From: Xiphophorus maculatus
Taxonomy: Eukaryota; Chordata; Actinopteri; Cyprinodontiformes; Poeciliidae
Assembly (NCBI RefSeq): GCF_002775205.1
Contig: NC_036450.1
Coordinates: 8,864,479 to 8,928,478, forward strand
Length of the DNA: 64,000 bases
Direction: 5' to 3'
Translations under genes and position numbers: made by a program
In this document: positions 1 through 21,700 of the stretch, one piece after another
How positions within the stretch are numbered: position 1 is the first letter of the stretch
Layout: the number at the start of each line of letters is the position of its first letter
The notes under the pieces: model-generated
The model's database searches: none
The model's input: the letters and a program-made list of their open reading frames with translations, nothing else
Told to the model about the DNA's origin: nothing

Positions 1-2118
1 AAACACTAGTAGGCAATTCATATAATTATATAATTTATTTTTTAATTTCTATTTCCCCAGTCAAGCTGAACAAATGCAGACATTAGCATTGCTTGTTGCA
101 AACTTCCATTTTAAACATGTCACCAACTGTCTACATTTTCTCATCGCCATGGAGCTTTTACCTCAACAATGGGCTCCCATTTTTCTGTTCCCATGGTAAC
201 AATTTTCATGATCTTAACAAGACTGCATAAAACAATGTAAAAATCTGCTGAGCAACACCATCAGTGAGATGGGTTTTGCAGTTAGGGGAATGTCATTTGG
301 GACTACAGGCAGATGCATGATGCATTGGTTTTGCAGCTCTGAATCCTTATTTCCAGCATCTGTTCTGCATTCAGCTGCTCTTTACCACTACGTACAGAAT
401 GACTTGCATGCATCAAAACTCAATCATGTGCTGTGGTCGACTGTTATTGCTTTCAGTTGCCTCTTTAAAAATAAAGGCAAAAATAATTGACATCAGTTCC
501 ATGAGTCATGCTTTGCTGCATTTTGACTCCGATTTTGTTACTCAGCCTCCGTAGAGCAAAGCAAAGCTTCTGCCTCTGAGGGTTGCATTGATACAGATAC
601 TAAACGAAAAGAAAGAAAACAACCTCAGCATTACATTTATTACTGAAAATTTTGTCTAATTTTTAGTGTCATATTATGGTGCTGGAATAAAGAGGACATT
701 TGTTCAAAAGCTTTTTAGACATTTACCAATCAACCAAAACAAATATGGAGATGTGCATGATGTCTGGTTTTAGTCAATAAATGTGCATGTGGACCATTAA
801 CACTAAAATTGCCCAATGACACAGAATGACAGAATATTAAACTACTGACACAGATAGAGGATACAGTCCTGCTGTCAAAGTCAATAAATGGTAAACAATG
901 AAAGAAAATACACATTGTCATTCAAGTGTACAGTACAAGACATTTATTGTGATTCATAAATATCTGAGTTGTACATGAAAAGATGGTTGTTGCACTTCAA
1001 CAATGCATGGATGTGTTTAAAAAACCAGAATGACCACATACAGTACACTGCACAGAAGCATTATTAAGGCTTTTTCACAGGGTAAACATTAAGAACAATG
1101 TGCAAAACCTGCAAGCTCATACCTTTCAACAACATTTGACCCTGTATAACATGTGTCCATGTATGTGTTCATCTATTTTTCTGCTGTCAGGTCAGACTAA
1201 ATAAATGCCAATTATCGCTCACAGGGAACGTAGTCACAACAAGGAATGGATGATGAAATTTATAAGAATGGAGTGTTTCAGAGGCATCACTTGTAAGACC
1301 TGAGGTGGTTGAAAGTAGCTGTTAAGCAATTCTTGTAAGAATGAAAAAATATCCATTATTATAAATGTCCATTTATAAATTACTTAAATTGGTCCATGAT
1401 TAGAGGAAAACAAAGTGTTTAAAAATCCTGCCTTTATCAAGCTGGACAGCAGCAAAAGGCACATGTACATATATGAGAATCAAACCCAACAGCATGTTCT
1501 GCTTAAAGGAAACAGCCACTGCAGAAGAAATGGGCCACATTATACTGAGATGCACACTTGTTACACTACAAAAAATAGCCTCCTTTCCAGGATTTATGAT
1601 TTTTTAAAAAGCTGCTGATGATGTTTAGCTCATGCCAACAGGCTGTGTGTGTTGGGATTACATTTAGAAGAATTATACCTGGTTTTGTTCGTGCCAAAGC
1701 AGTTCCTCCTGCAGCATCTTGTGGAATGTAACCCCTTCATGTTGTGCTCTTGCAAAACTTCAAGTTTGAGTCAGCTGTTAACTTCTGACTTCATAAAGGC
1801 ACAGAGTGGACACACTAACAGCAAATGGTTAAAAAGATTTGAGGCACACACTCATCTGAGTTCTCCCCAAATTATTTCAACAACACAGAGGTTTTAAGAA
1901 CATTTTATAAAAAAGACTTTTTTCTAACATAGGTAGTAGTCTTATTCTGTTTTTAGTAAAAGAGCTAGATCTTCATTTGCTAATTTAAGAGCTTTACTTT
2001 CAATGAAACATAATTCCTCTCTGCTCGACTACTATTTACATGATGCATTTTTGATTGGACGGTGCACAGTGTGGTTTCCCCATCAGTAAACTTCAGCCGT
2101 TCTTGGATTTTGCTGAGG
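1..2118. other. ak3 3' flank and presumed 3' UTR
   Basis: No coding exon is recognisable here. The part nearest ak3 is probably its 3' UTR, transcribed on the minus strand. The only good reverse-strand AATAAA between the ak3 stop and position 900 lies at 943-948, which would give a 3' UTR of about 1.2 kb. The rest is AT-rich sequence with short open frames that match no family I know. Confidence 0.5.
943..948 (-). terminator. Candidate poly(A) signal of ak3
   Basis: AATAAA on the minus strand (TTTATT on plus), about 1.17 kb downstream of the ak3 stop codon. It is the first canonical hexamer found downstream of the stop. No transcript data are available to confirm its use. Confidence 0.35.
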
Positions 2119-12182
<10,064 letters not shown>

Positions 12183-12844
12183 GGGGCCTGCCATGCAAAG
12201 CAATGGCAGGAACCTATTACTCTACACCCAACAAGCGTCTCTTTATTATTATAGTTCTTTATTTTTCTTCCGTAACCGTTAATGCGGCTCATACCGCTGG
12301 GTGCACACCTACAAATGAGGTATCAAAACGTGCAGAAAATTCACGCCATTGTTGCTATTACTTTTGGTGGGATTTGGGCTTAACGTGGCGACATAATTCG
12401 CAAAAAACTACGAAAAAAACCCCATTATAAGTCAATGGGAAAAATCCTGGAAATACCCTATTTTTGAGGATTTTCTGTGTCGTCACTAATTCACGTAGAA
12501 ATGCCATTCAAATTTCATTTTGTAGATACGTCTGTGATCTCTTCGAAAGTGAAGACGGCTCGTCGATAACAGTTACGGTTTGTCCACAATTTGCCTCTAA
12601 GCGACCCAAAGTTTCTCATTTTTCTTCAAATTAGAGTGACAGCCCATCTCGGTTCATATCTGGGCACAACATTTCTTTCTCTCATCACTGTAAATGCTCT
12701 GAGTGAGGTACAGATATGAATCTCGGGACTATCGCAGAAGACACATTGAACTGTCATACGCTTAAAACGCTTTTCGAATATGTATTACGGTTCCCGAACA
12801 AGAAGGATTTGTTTCCAATGCTTTTTTTCAGTAAAGTGTGTTTG

Positions 12845-12868
12845 CTCAAACACACTTGTGTGTTTGAG
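12845..12868. repeat. Hairpin inside composite repeat
   Basis: CTCAAACACAC at 12845-12855 and GTGTGTTTGAG at 12858-12868 are exact inverted copies, 11 bp each, with a 2-base spacer. They sit about 210 bases before the minisatellite array. Confidence 0.85.
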
Positions 12869-13080
12869 AGCTCACAGCTCAGAGCTCACACCTGCTGAGA
12901 CCATTATTTGCCATAGCAACGGAACTCAAGAGGCTATTGGCTGCTGGTTAGGACTACGAATACGCATCACTGTAGTTCTATCCATAGTGGAATACTCAGT
13001 TGAAACAGATCAGGACTGAGAACTGGCCTTTAGAACTACTGCTGCTATGGGCTGTATATAACTGATTTAACTCAGTAACT

Positions 13081-13912
13081 GTTACACATGGGATTAGTTT
13101 GGAACTTTAAAATGGAGCATAATAATAATTTCAAAATAAAAGCCTTGAATATTTTTACATCAGGTAATTGCTGTTTTTGGCTTTATTTGACGTCTTCATC
13201 CAAAGCACTGTTACACATGGGATTACTTTGGAACTTTAAAATGGAGAATAATAATTTCAAAATAAAAGCCTTGAATATTTTCACATCAGGTAATTGCTTT
13301 TTTTGGCCGTATATGACTTTTTCATCCAAAGCAATGTTACACATGGGATTAGTTTGGAACTTTAAAATGGAGAATAATATTTTCAAAATAAAAGCCTTGA
13401 ATATTTTTACATCAGGTAATTGCTGTTTTTGGCTTTATTTGACGTTTTCATCCAAAGCACTGTTACACATGGGATTACTTTGGAACTTTAAAATGGAGAA
13501 TAATAATAATTTCAAAATAAAAGCCTTGAATATTTTTACATCAGGTAATTGCTTTTTTTGGCCGTATATGACTTTTTCATCCAAAGCACTGTTACACATG
13601 GTATTAGTTTGGCCCTTTAAAATGAAGCTTAACAAAAATTTCAAAATAAAAGCCTTGAATATTTTTACATGACATAATTGCTCTTTTTGGCTTTATTTGA
13701 CTTTTTCATCCAAAGCACTGTTACACATAGGATTAGTTTGGAACTTTATAATGAAGCATACTAAAAATTTCAAAATAAAAGCCTTGAATATTTTTACATG
13801 ACGTAATTGCTCTTTTTGACTTTATTTGACTTTTTCATCCAAAGCACTCTTACACGTGGTATTAGTTCAGAACTTTAAAATGAAGCATACTGAAATTTCA
13901 AAATAAAAGCCT
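13081..13912. repeat. 129-bp minisatellite, array A (about 7 units)
   Basis: Units start with GTTACACATGGGATTAG-like sequence near 13081, 13210, 13336, 13462, 13591, 13720 and 13849, so periods are 126 or 129 bases. Units 1 and 3 share GGCTTTATTTGACG while units 2 and 4 share GGCCGTATATGAC. The first four therefore form a two-unit higher-order repeat of about 255 bases. Unit length is a multiple of three, which keeps one frame open for 194 codons. I read that as a by-product rather than a gene. Confidence 0.9.
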
Positions 13913-13992
13913 CAACATGCCCCTGAGGTTAGTGCACCGCCGCAGGCAGTGCAATAATATTATTCTGCATTATCTGTTTCTCTCAGGTTAGG

Positions 13993-14019
13993 GAACTGCC
14001 TTGCACAGCAAGGCAGTTC
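13993..14019. repeat. Strong hairpin between minisatellite arrays
   Basis: GAACTGCCTTG at 13993-14003 and CAAGGCAGTTC at 14009-14019 are exact inverted copies around the 5-base loop CACAG. The outer bases echo the TGCC/GGCA words of the element's ends. Confidence 0.85.
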
Positions 14020-14212
14020 ATTAGCATTAGCATTTTAGCTTAAATAAGCTATTAGCTATTTATTGGACTTATTAGCCATGTTTAGTATACTGAATGGAGT
14101 AAGTCCATTATAGAGAACATCCTAGTGATGTCCCACATGCTAGTGACAGCAATGATGCTAACATTAGCATTTTGCTAACTACTTGCGTTTTCAGCATTAT
14201 ATAACTGATTTA

Positions 14213-14815
14213 ACCCAATGACTGTTATACATGGAATTAGTTTGGACCTTTGAATTGAAGTTTAACAAAAATTCCAAAATAAAAGCCTTGACATATTTTA
14301 CATCAGATAATTGCTCTTTTGAGCAATAAATAACTGATTTAACCCAATGACTATTACACATGGGATTAGTTTGGAACTTTAAAATGGAGCATAATAATAA
14401 TTTCAAAATAAAAGCCTTGAATATTTTTACATCATGTAATTGCTCTTTTTGGCTTCATTTGACTTTTTCATCCAAAGCACTGTTACACATGGTATTAGTT
14501 TGGCCCTTTGAAATGAAGCATACAGAAAATTTCAAAATAAAAGCCTTGAATATTTTTACATGACGTAATTGCTCTTTTTGGCTTTATTTGACTTTTTCAT
14601 CCAAAGCACTCTTACACGTGGTATTAGTTCAGAACTTTAAAATGAAGCATACTGAAAATTTCAAAATAAAAGCCTTGAATACTTTTACATCAGCTACTTG
14701 TGTTTTGAGCATTATATAACTATTTTAACCCAAGGACTATTACGCATGGGATTAGTTTGGCCCTTTGAAATGAAGCATACTGAAACTTCCAAAATAAAAG
14801 CCTCGACAACATTTT
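14213..14815. repeat. 129-bp minisatellite, array B (about 5 units)
   Basis: The same unit family as array A resumes with starts near 14222, 14351, 14481, 14611 and 14741. Several copies are introduced by a variant leader (TATATAACTGATTTAACCCA) that also precedes array A near 13060. Divergence between copies is higher than in array A. Confidence 0.85.
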
Positions 14816-14968
14816 AAATCGTACCGAACGGTGCACGTCCGCCTCGCTTAACGTTCTTGCGGTTCTCCGCGTGCCACTGGTGACGTCGCGGTGTTCTTTG
14901 GCGTCGACGCCGATTTGTGGCGCGACGACGCCGGGCCCGAACCCCACGGGCGCGCCTTGGCAGGCCCC
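14816..14968. repeat. CpG-dense tail of composite repeat
   Basis: About 150 bases very rich in CpG (for example GGCGTCGACGCCG near 14900 and GGGCGCGCC near 14949), in strong contrast to the AT-rich DNA on both sides. It ends at the right inverted terminus. It lies about 780 bases upstream of the rcl1 start codon. It looks like part of the repeat rather than a native CpG island. Confidence 0.7.
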
Positions 14969-15284
14969 GTCTAAATTTCTTCCGAAATTTTCTAGTTTAC
15001 TTTACTGTTTTACCCTGACCTCAAATCCTCTCAAGAGAGTTTAAATGTTCATAAAATAGTGTTAGCAGAAAGTGCTTTTGACAATTTGTTGTTGTTTAGG
15101 ATGGTAGAAATCTGCACCCACTTCATGGTGACGACGGCTCTTTAAGAGAACTGTTAAGAAAATAAAAGGAAACCGAAGTTGTATTGCGAATTGTCAGTCG
15201 GGTCGAGCGCAATTTCACAGTTCTTTGGGCCAAGAACTAAATCGATGCTCTTCTCTTTCAACATCTACATCACATTGTTTTGTT

Positions 15285-15412
15285 AAACATTATCTATTTT
15301 ATTTATTAATAATTAATTATTTATTATTTATTTTATTTATTAATAAAAATAAATATTTAAATATTTATTAATAAAAATATTATTTTATTTATTAATAAAA
15401 TAGATAATGTTT
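15285..15412. repeat. AT-only imperfect palindrome upstream of rcl1
   Basis: AAACATTATCTATTTTATT at 15285-15303 is matched in inverted form at the other end (AATAAAATAGATAATGTTT, 15394-15412). The interior is nearly pure A/T with further ATTAATAA copies, so the whole 128 bases can fold back on itself. It ends about 330 bases before the rcl1 start codon. Confidence 0.75.
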
Positions 15413-15744
15413 TAATCGATTTAATCATCGGTTATGAAACCTTTAAAAACATTTCAATTAATTTAAATAAAAAAAATAGGTAAACAAAAAACAATTCTGG
15501 CAATTCAAAATGATATTGGTACTAACACTATAACAAAAACCTTTTCTTCAGATTAAAGTCACACAATGAGTATTTTTTTTTAAAAGTAGCCCTTTACCAA
15601 TCCATGAACCATAAGCGAACTTCAGCACCGTGTTGTGGTACTCCGTTTTACCCTCCTGTCTTGCCGTACTCCCCCTCCTTCTAATGTCTCCCTTGCACAA
15701 ACACACGTGGATTTTTACCTACGCCAATAACCAACAACAATAAC

Positions 15745-18700
15745 ATGGCAAGCCACGGACTGACCTACGACGGCTGCAATTTCTTCAGACAACGACTGGT
15801 TCTGTCGACTCTCAGCGGGAAGCATGTTAAAATAAAAAATATCCGCTCCAGAGACGACGAGCCGGGGCTTCGCGGTGAGTTACAGCCCTGCTGTTAGCTC
15901 GCAGGCTAACGGGCTAGCTGCTACGCAGTTGGGAGTGTGTGTTTATAACAGGTAGTCAGAGAGGGGAAATTATGGTATTCTTATGTGAATTACATAAAAC
16001 TGTGGTCAATATTATTACAACCTTTCAAACAGTACTTTCAAACATATTTTTCGTCACATTTTTAACGTTATTGTATTTAAATATTAGTACAATTTTACAT
16101 TGCTTAAATGAAAATAGTATTACATTAAGAAACCACAAATTTGTTAGGAAAAGAAAAAAAAACTTTTTATGCGGGTTACTCTGTTAAACATAACTTTGTC
16201 ATTATTAACCCCCTAACTGGTCGATTAGTTGGTTCTTGTAGTGCAATTTTCTGTTTGTTTATTCTAGATTTTGAAGCCAGTTTCATCAGACTTCTCGACA
16301 AAGTGACCAATGGCTCCAGAATCGAGATTAATCAAACTGGTAAGTATTAAAATACGTGCTGATGCTGATACTTGTTACATCTGAGACCCAATAAGAACCA
16401 GACTCTGCAAGAGTAATTCATAAATGAAGAGCACCAGACGAAAAATCAGCTTTGCTCTGTGTTTTTTGCATTCATACATCTTTATATGTCAAACATTTGT
16501 TTTTACTCTGTTCTTACTGTTAACAAATAAAGAAATTCATAAGAGAATACTGTTTTATTTATGTTTTTCTGAGCAGTTTTTTTTTGTTAAATTACAAATA
16601 TAATGTAAAAGCTCTCTTTTGCTGGTACTTCTTGTCTACTGCAAAGTTTAAGTTTTTGCTAATAATATCTTAACTGGTTGCCGATACATTCAGTGATGTT
16701 TTTTTTAACTTTCTCTACCAGGTACTGTGTTATTCTACCAGCCTGGCCTGCTGTATGGCGGCCCTGTGGAACATGACTGTAACCCCCAGCGTTCAGTAGG
16801 ATACTATCTGGAGGCTTTGCTCATGCTGGCGCCTTTTATGAAAACTCCTCTTAAGGCGACGCTTAAGGGCGTCACAAATGATCCCACTGACCCAACGGTA
16901 TGCTTAAACATGGTTGAAGGTTTTTGTACACCTTTTTAATGATATTATTAAAGTTCCTGTGCAGTATGAAAAAGTAAAGCAACACAGTAGGAGTTTGGTT
17001 TCTTTGTTTTTCTGGTCTGGATATGTATGGAAAGCAAAGATAAACAATTAAAAATATTGGAATTTTCCAATTTTATTCCTTGTATCATCATGTTTAAATG
17101 TGCATCTTTCATCTTTATGCCTTGTAGACATGTCAGCTTCTTGAAAATAAAGGAGTCCTATACTGCATCATCTTATCGATGTTATGATCCAATTTCTCTG
17201 CATCTTGTAGGTCGACTTGTTGAAGTCCACAGCTCTCCCTCTAATGAAGAAGTTTGGAATTGATGGAGAGGCCTTTGAAATAAAGGTGAGGACTTTAGGT
17301 GTGCTCTAGCAGGAACAGGGTGGCATCTTTTGCAGGAAAATGCGTTTGGATGTGAAGCAGAAACCTGCGCTCAAGCTTTTTCTCACTTTCTCCCTGCTGC
17401 TACTCCCTCAGGTGGTGAAGAGGGGTATGGCGCCTGGCGGAGGAGGGGAAGTAGTTTTTACATGTCCTGTCCGCAAAACCATCAAGCCAGTCCAGCTGAC
17501 CGAGCCGGGAAAGATCAAGAGAATCAGAGGAGTGGCGTATCCTTCTCAAGCTTATTTTACTTATTTACTTTTTATTATTTATGAATAAAACATGTTTAGC
17601 ACTACAAATTAAATACATTTGCAAAAGTTGCATATGTGAGTAGTTGCCAGGAAAAATATTATTCAAGTAGTAAATTAGTTCCATGTCTTATTTTTTGTAT
17701 CTAAACACAATGGTCATGATGCACCAGAGTGTTTTTCACTGCTACATTAACCTAAAACTAAGTTTATTAAGATAACAGGAATTATTTGTCTGGTTTTTGG
17801 TCTTTTTAATAAAAAATAAAATTTCAGTTTTGTATTTGAACGATTAAAGCATAAATTTACTAAACTTCTCCTCGTAGCTCTTTGACTTTCTACACTCAGA
17901 TATTCGGTTCGAGTTTCTCCTCAGATGGGAAACCGGATTGTGGAGTCGGCCAGGAGCGTCCTGAACCAGTTCCTCCCTGACATTTACATCTACACAGACC
18001 ACATGAAAGGAACCAACTCTGGCAAGTAAGTCTCTGTTAATGCAGCTTACCAAAATGTAATTTCTCCTTCTCTCGACCTTCAGTTATGGAGAGGATGTAA
18101 TTTGTTTTCACGACTGCAGGTCTCCAGGATTTGGTCTGACGTTGGTGGCAGAAACGCTGAACGGCTGCTTTCTCAGTGCGGAGATGTCATCCACACCACA
18201 GGGACAAGGAGACCCTGTCCTGCCTGAAGACCTTGGGAGAAATTGTGCCAAATTGCTCTTGGAAGAGGTGTACCGGGTATGATTTTTTTTTATTACTCAT
18301 GTATTTTCACATTGAACATGAGTCCTCAGTTATTTTAGAGTGGTTTGTCTTTAAGAAGGAAAAAGGTAAGTTTTTTTGTTTTTTTCCCCCCCAAAATTAA
18401 ATGTTTTACAAAGTAAACACATTCTTTAATTTAAAAACTACATAACTGCATGGTAGACATTCAACAATTTGGATAATAACTTCACCAAATTTATTAGTAC
18501 TTAGTTTTATGAAGTATTTTTTCCTAAATAAAAACTCTTTACATAAGAAGTTAAAGTTCACAGTACATGCTAACCATGCTACATACATAGTATTATGATT
18601 GTGCTGAATCACCAACAGTCATGTTGTGGCTCACCGTCTCAGCGCACATGGTTACATAAGAACCTTCAGTGAACAAGCATCTCATTCCGTTGAGGATCTT

Positions 18701-21700
18701 TGCACCTAGGGTTGTTTGCTGGGTTGACTCAAAACAGGTTTTCTTTGTGCTTCCTCCTTTTTGTATGTAGACAAAACCTACAGGAAGAGCAGCTCTGTAA
18801 CATAACTGAGGTATATTATAAAAGTAGAAAAGCCCCATTCTCATAATATATGACTGTAATTAAAATTCTAAAATTTTTGTCAAAGATCGGTCAATTCATT
18901 TACAATTTAAATTCTTACTATTGCTTTTCTGTCCTGGAATACTGAAGCTAAAAACTTTTCTGCTTGCTAACAGAGAGTTAGCAATCTCGCACATATAACA
19001 AATAAATAATAATATAAATAAATATAATATAAACTAAACAATTATAAATAATTTGCCTCCTTTCTTACTTTGACAAATGAAATACAAATTTTATTGGAAA
19101 TACCAGACATGCATGAGCTGAACACATTAAACTCTCTGCAACATTTGCTGCCTTTGTTTACCCGCATTCTCTGGTAATGACTTGTCTGCAGATCAGCTGA
19201 GAAACTGTTTTGCAGCATCTGTGCCTCTTTTCCTAAACTTTATTATGATGGTAGCTCACAAAATGTTCTTGTATGTAGAGGAAGATTAAGTCTTGATTGA
19301 GTAACATCCATTGGCTGGACACAAGGTTTCCCAGCAGAACATTCTCCAAAGCTTTGCACTTTCTGCACAACGCTGCCTTCTTCCTATAGTGTATCTTGGT
19401 TTGATGTGAGGGGTGATGTCTGAATAGACACTCTGCAACGTCCTGTGCATTTTGATGCCTTTCTCTCTAACGCAGCTTCAGCAATTTAATCAATTTCAGC
19501 TATCATTGCTGATCTGTTGGATTGTTAGCCTCTCCCTCCTCAAATGCAACAATGAGCCTTGGGCATAATGTTTTGCCTGATAGAATGGGCAGTAAGATTG
19601 GAAGACATTTACTTGCACAATATCAGAATTTATTTTTATTTTTTTTCCGTTTTAACACAGTAACATATTTCTGAACTATTACTGATTTACCGTATTTTCC
19701 TGACATTTTTTAGCTTATACAGATAAGTTAAAATGAAACGCATCACTCCAGTTCATCTGTCCATGTTCGCTTCAGCTCGTGTTTAGCTTTTCTTGTGGCT
19801 GCAGTTGGAAAGGTTTAATCCTTGGTCCACGCCCGTCAGTATTGATCACCATTTAAGTTAACACATCAGTCAGAAATTAAGATATGAAGAGGAAAGAAAA
19901 TATATCGTGGGACCAGCCAGAATTTGAAATAAAAACTGCCACTTGTCTGGAAAATATAATATATGTTATGAATGCATTACTTTCAAGTGCAGCATGGCAT
20001 TTAGCAGATTCATGTTTTCATTGAGGTTTTACACTATCATTCAAACTCTGTCAGAGTTTAACCGTTTCATTTATAGGAGGCCTGCCTGTGAGCTTGATGA
20101 GTGAAGCTGATCAGTGTTTGTTCAAAGATGCTTGAAAAACCAGGAATTCTCAACTCGAGATAAAAGAAAGAAATGTGAGGTGGAATGTCTTTCCACCTGC
20201 ATGTTTGTACTGCACTGACCACTGATGGAGATAACTTGCTTGTTAAATGTACGTGCACACAGATCACCTCGCTTGGCGACGGGGTAAAATAGGCAGCTTC
20301 CTCCGAGCGTTTACAATGAGATTCTGTGTCTTCGGTGTTCCTCCACACGGCTGCAAGACTCGGGCCTCTCTCATCGGAGCCATGTGAGTCCAGTTAGCTG
20401 GTCAGGGTAGCGCTGATTAACTCTGAAAGAGGAATATTGTTGAGGTCTCCTCTTAAGTCCAAGCGACAGAATGCAGAGCAAACCAGTTTCTCTTTGCTGC
20501 CTTCTAGAGCGGTAAGTTTGGAAATGTTTCCGTTTTGAAAAGGCTACAGCTGCTGTAAGAAATTTACATTTTACAGTTGAATATTTTGTTTTGTATTATT
20601 TCCACAAGGTTTCAAGGGAAATGAGCAACAGAGAGGGTGTCTGTAAAAGCTGGTGAAATTCTTATTGGAAAAGTTTGTTTTGAAATTTAAGGAAAATTTT
20701 CAGGTTTGTATTTAGGGGCATGCCTGGGTGCCCTGCATGTTTCTGTTTGTTTTATGGTTAATGAGTACAGTCAGGTAGTAGTGGACTGTCCAAACACTGT
20801 GGACAACTTGTTTTCTAAGGCAACCTCAACACTCAACAGGAGCTGATGTAAGTGTTGCACTCTATTAGATCTCGACTCTTAGTGTGGGAATCTTATTGTT
20901 TTACATCTGCTTCGTTTTTACTCGGCACAATCTTTGTATGCTTAACATTTATGCTTTATTTGAACATAAAGCCATAAATTGTGGCAGCAAATTGCAAAGT
21001 TCGCATTAGCAAACAAGCTTTTGGCTTTAACCTATTGCAGTCATTTCTGCTCATCAGTTAAATATTAAAAGCTGCCCTGCTGGTACCATATTTACACATT
21101 TGATTAATTTCTCTGCATATTTGGATGTTAGCTATATTGTTTTGGTCTCTGCATTTAAATGTTAGGGTTTTTATTTCCTGTGTCTGTTGAGGAAATGGGT
21201 CACATGTCGCTCTGAGGACTTAAGGGACTTTTCCATAAGTCACTTTCTGGAGGCTGTTGGGCTCCTGGGACATTTAACCACATCCGAAAGGCAGGCGGGG
21301 TGTGAAAGTGGCAGTTATCCATTCAAGTGTTGCATCTTGTTTCTTAGTTTGCTCAGCAGCTAGGTGCAGATGCACAACTTTCCCAGGAATTATGTACTTT
21401 TACTCCAGGTGAAAAAGGTAAGCCTTTTAGCCACTATCACGTTTTTAAGCTTACAGTTAATCTTTAGCAAAAGGCTGAACATTTATTTTTGCAGTTAAAC
21501 CCATCTTTCTGTCAAAATGATGGAAGCAGTGGTGCATGGGTTTCAAGTTTGCTGATGAATTCAGTTAAAACTTTGGCCCTGTCGACAATGCAAATTGTGT
21601 AGTCATCCTTCCACAATGTTTTCAGTATTGCGATTACATAATCGAATCATAATTCTGATGACAAGCTGTCACGATGCCACAGGACTGCACGACTGGGCCA

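Larger units (their letters stand above)
12183..14968. mobile_element. Composite repeat with inverted ends and internal minisatellite
   Basis: Bounded by GGGGCCTGCCA at 12183-12193 and its exact reverse complement TGGCAGGCCCC at 14958-14968. Inside, in order: a hairpin at the left end (CCTGCCAT at 12187-12194 and ATGGCAGG at 12203-12210), about 870 bases of non-coding sequence, seven copies of a roughly 129-bp unit (13081-13912), a hairpin-rich block (13910-14019), about 190 bases rich in TTAGCATTAGC-like words, five more units, and a CpG-dense tail. I recall similar sequence as abundant in teleost genomes but know no formal class. No transposase or reverse transcriptase is encoded. Confidence 0.7.

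Noticed and set aside
13088-13672. 194-codon open frame with four repeats of a 43-residue peptide
   Set aside because: It is a by-product of a minisatellite whose period is a multiple of three; no start context, splice partner or similarity to a known protein. Reverse-strand frames are open in the same array too.
13081-14815. CRISPR-like array
   Set aside because: Units are contiguous 126-129 bp tandem copies with no unique spacers, in a vertebrate genome.
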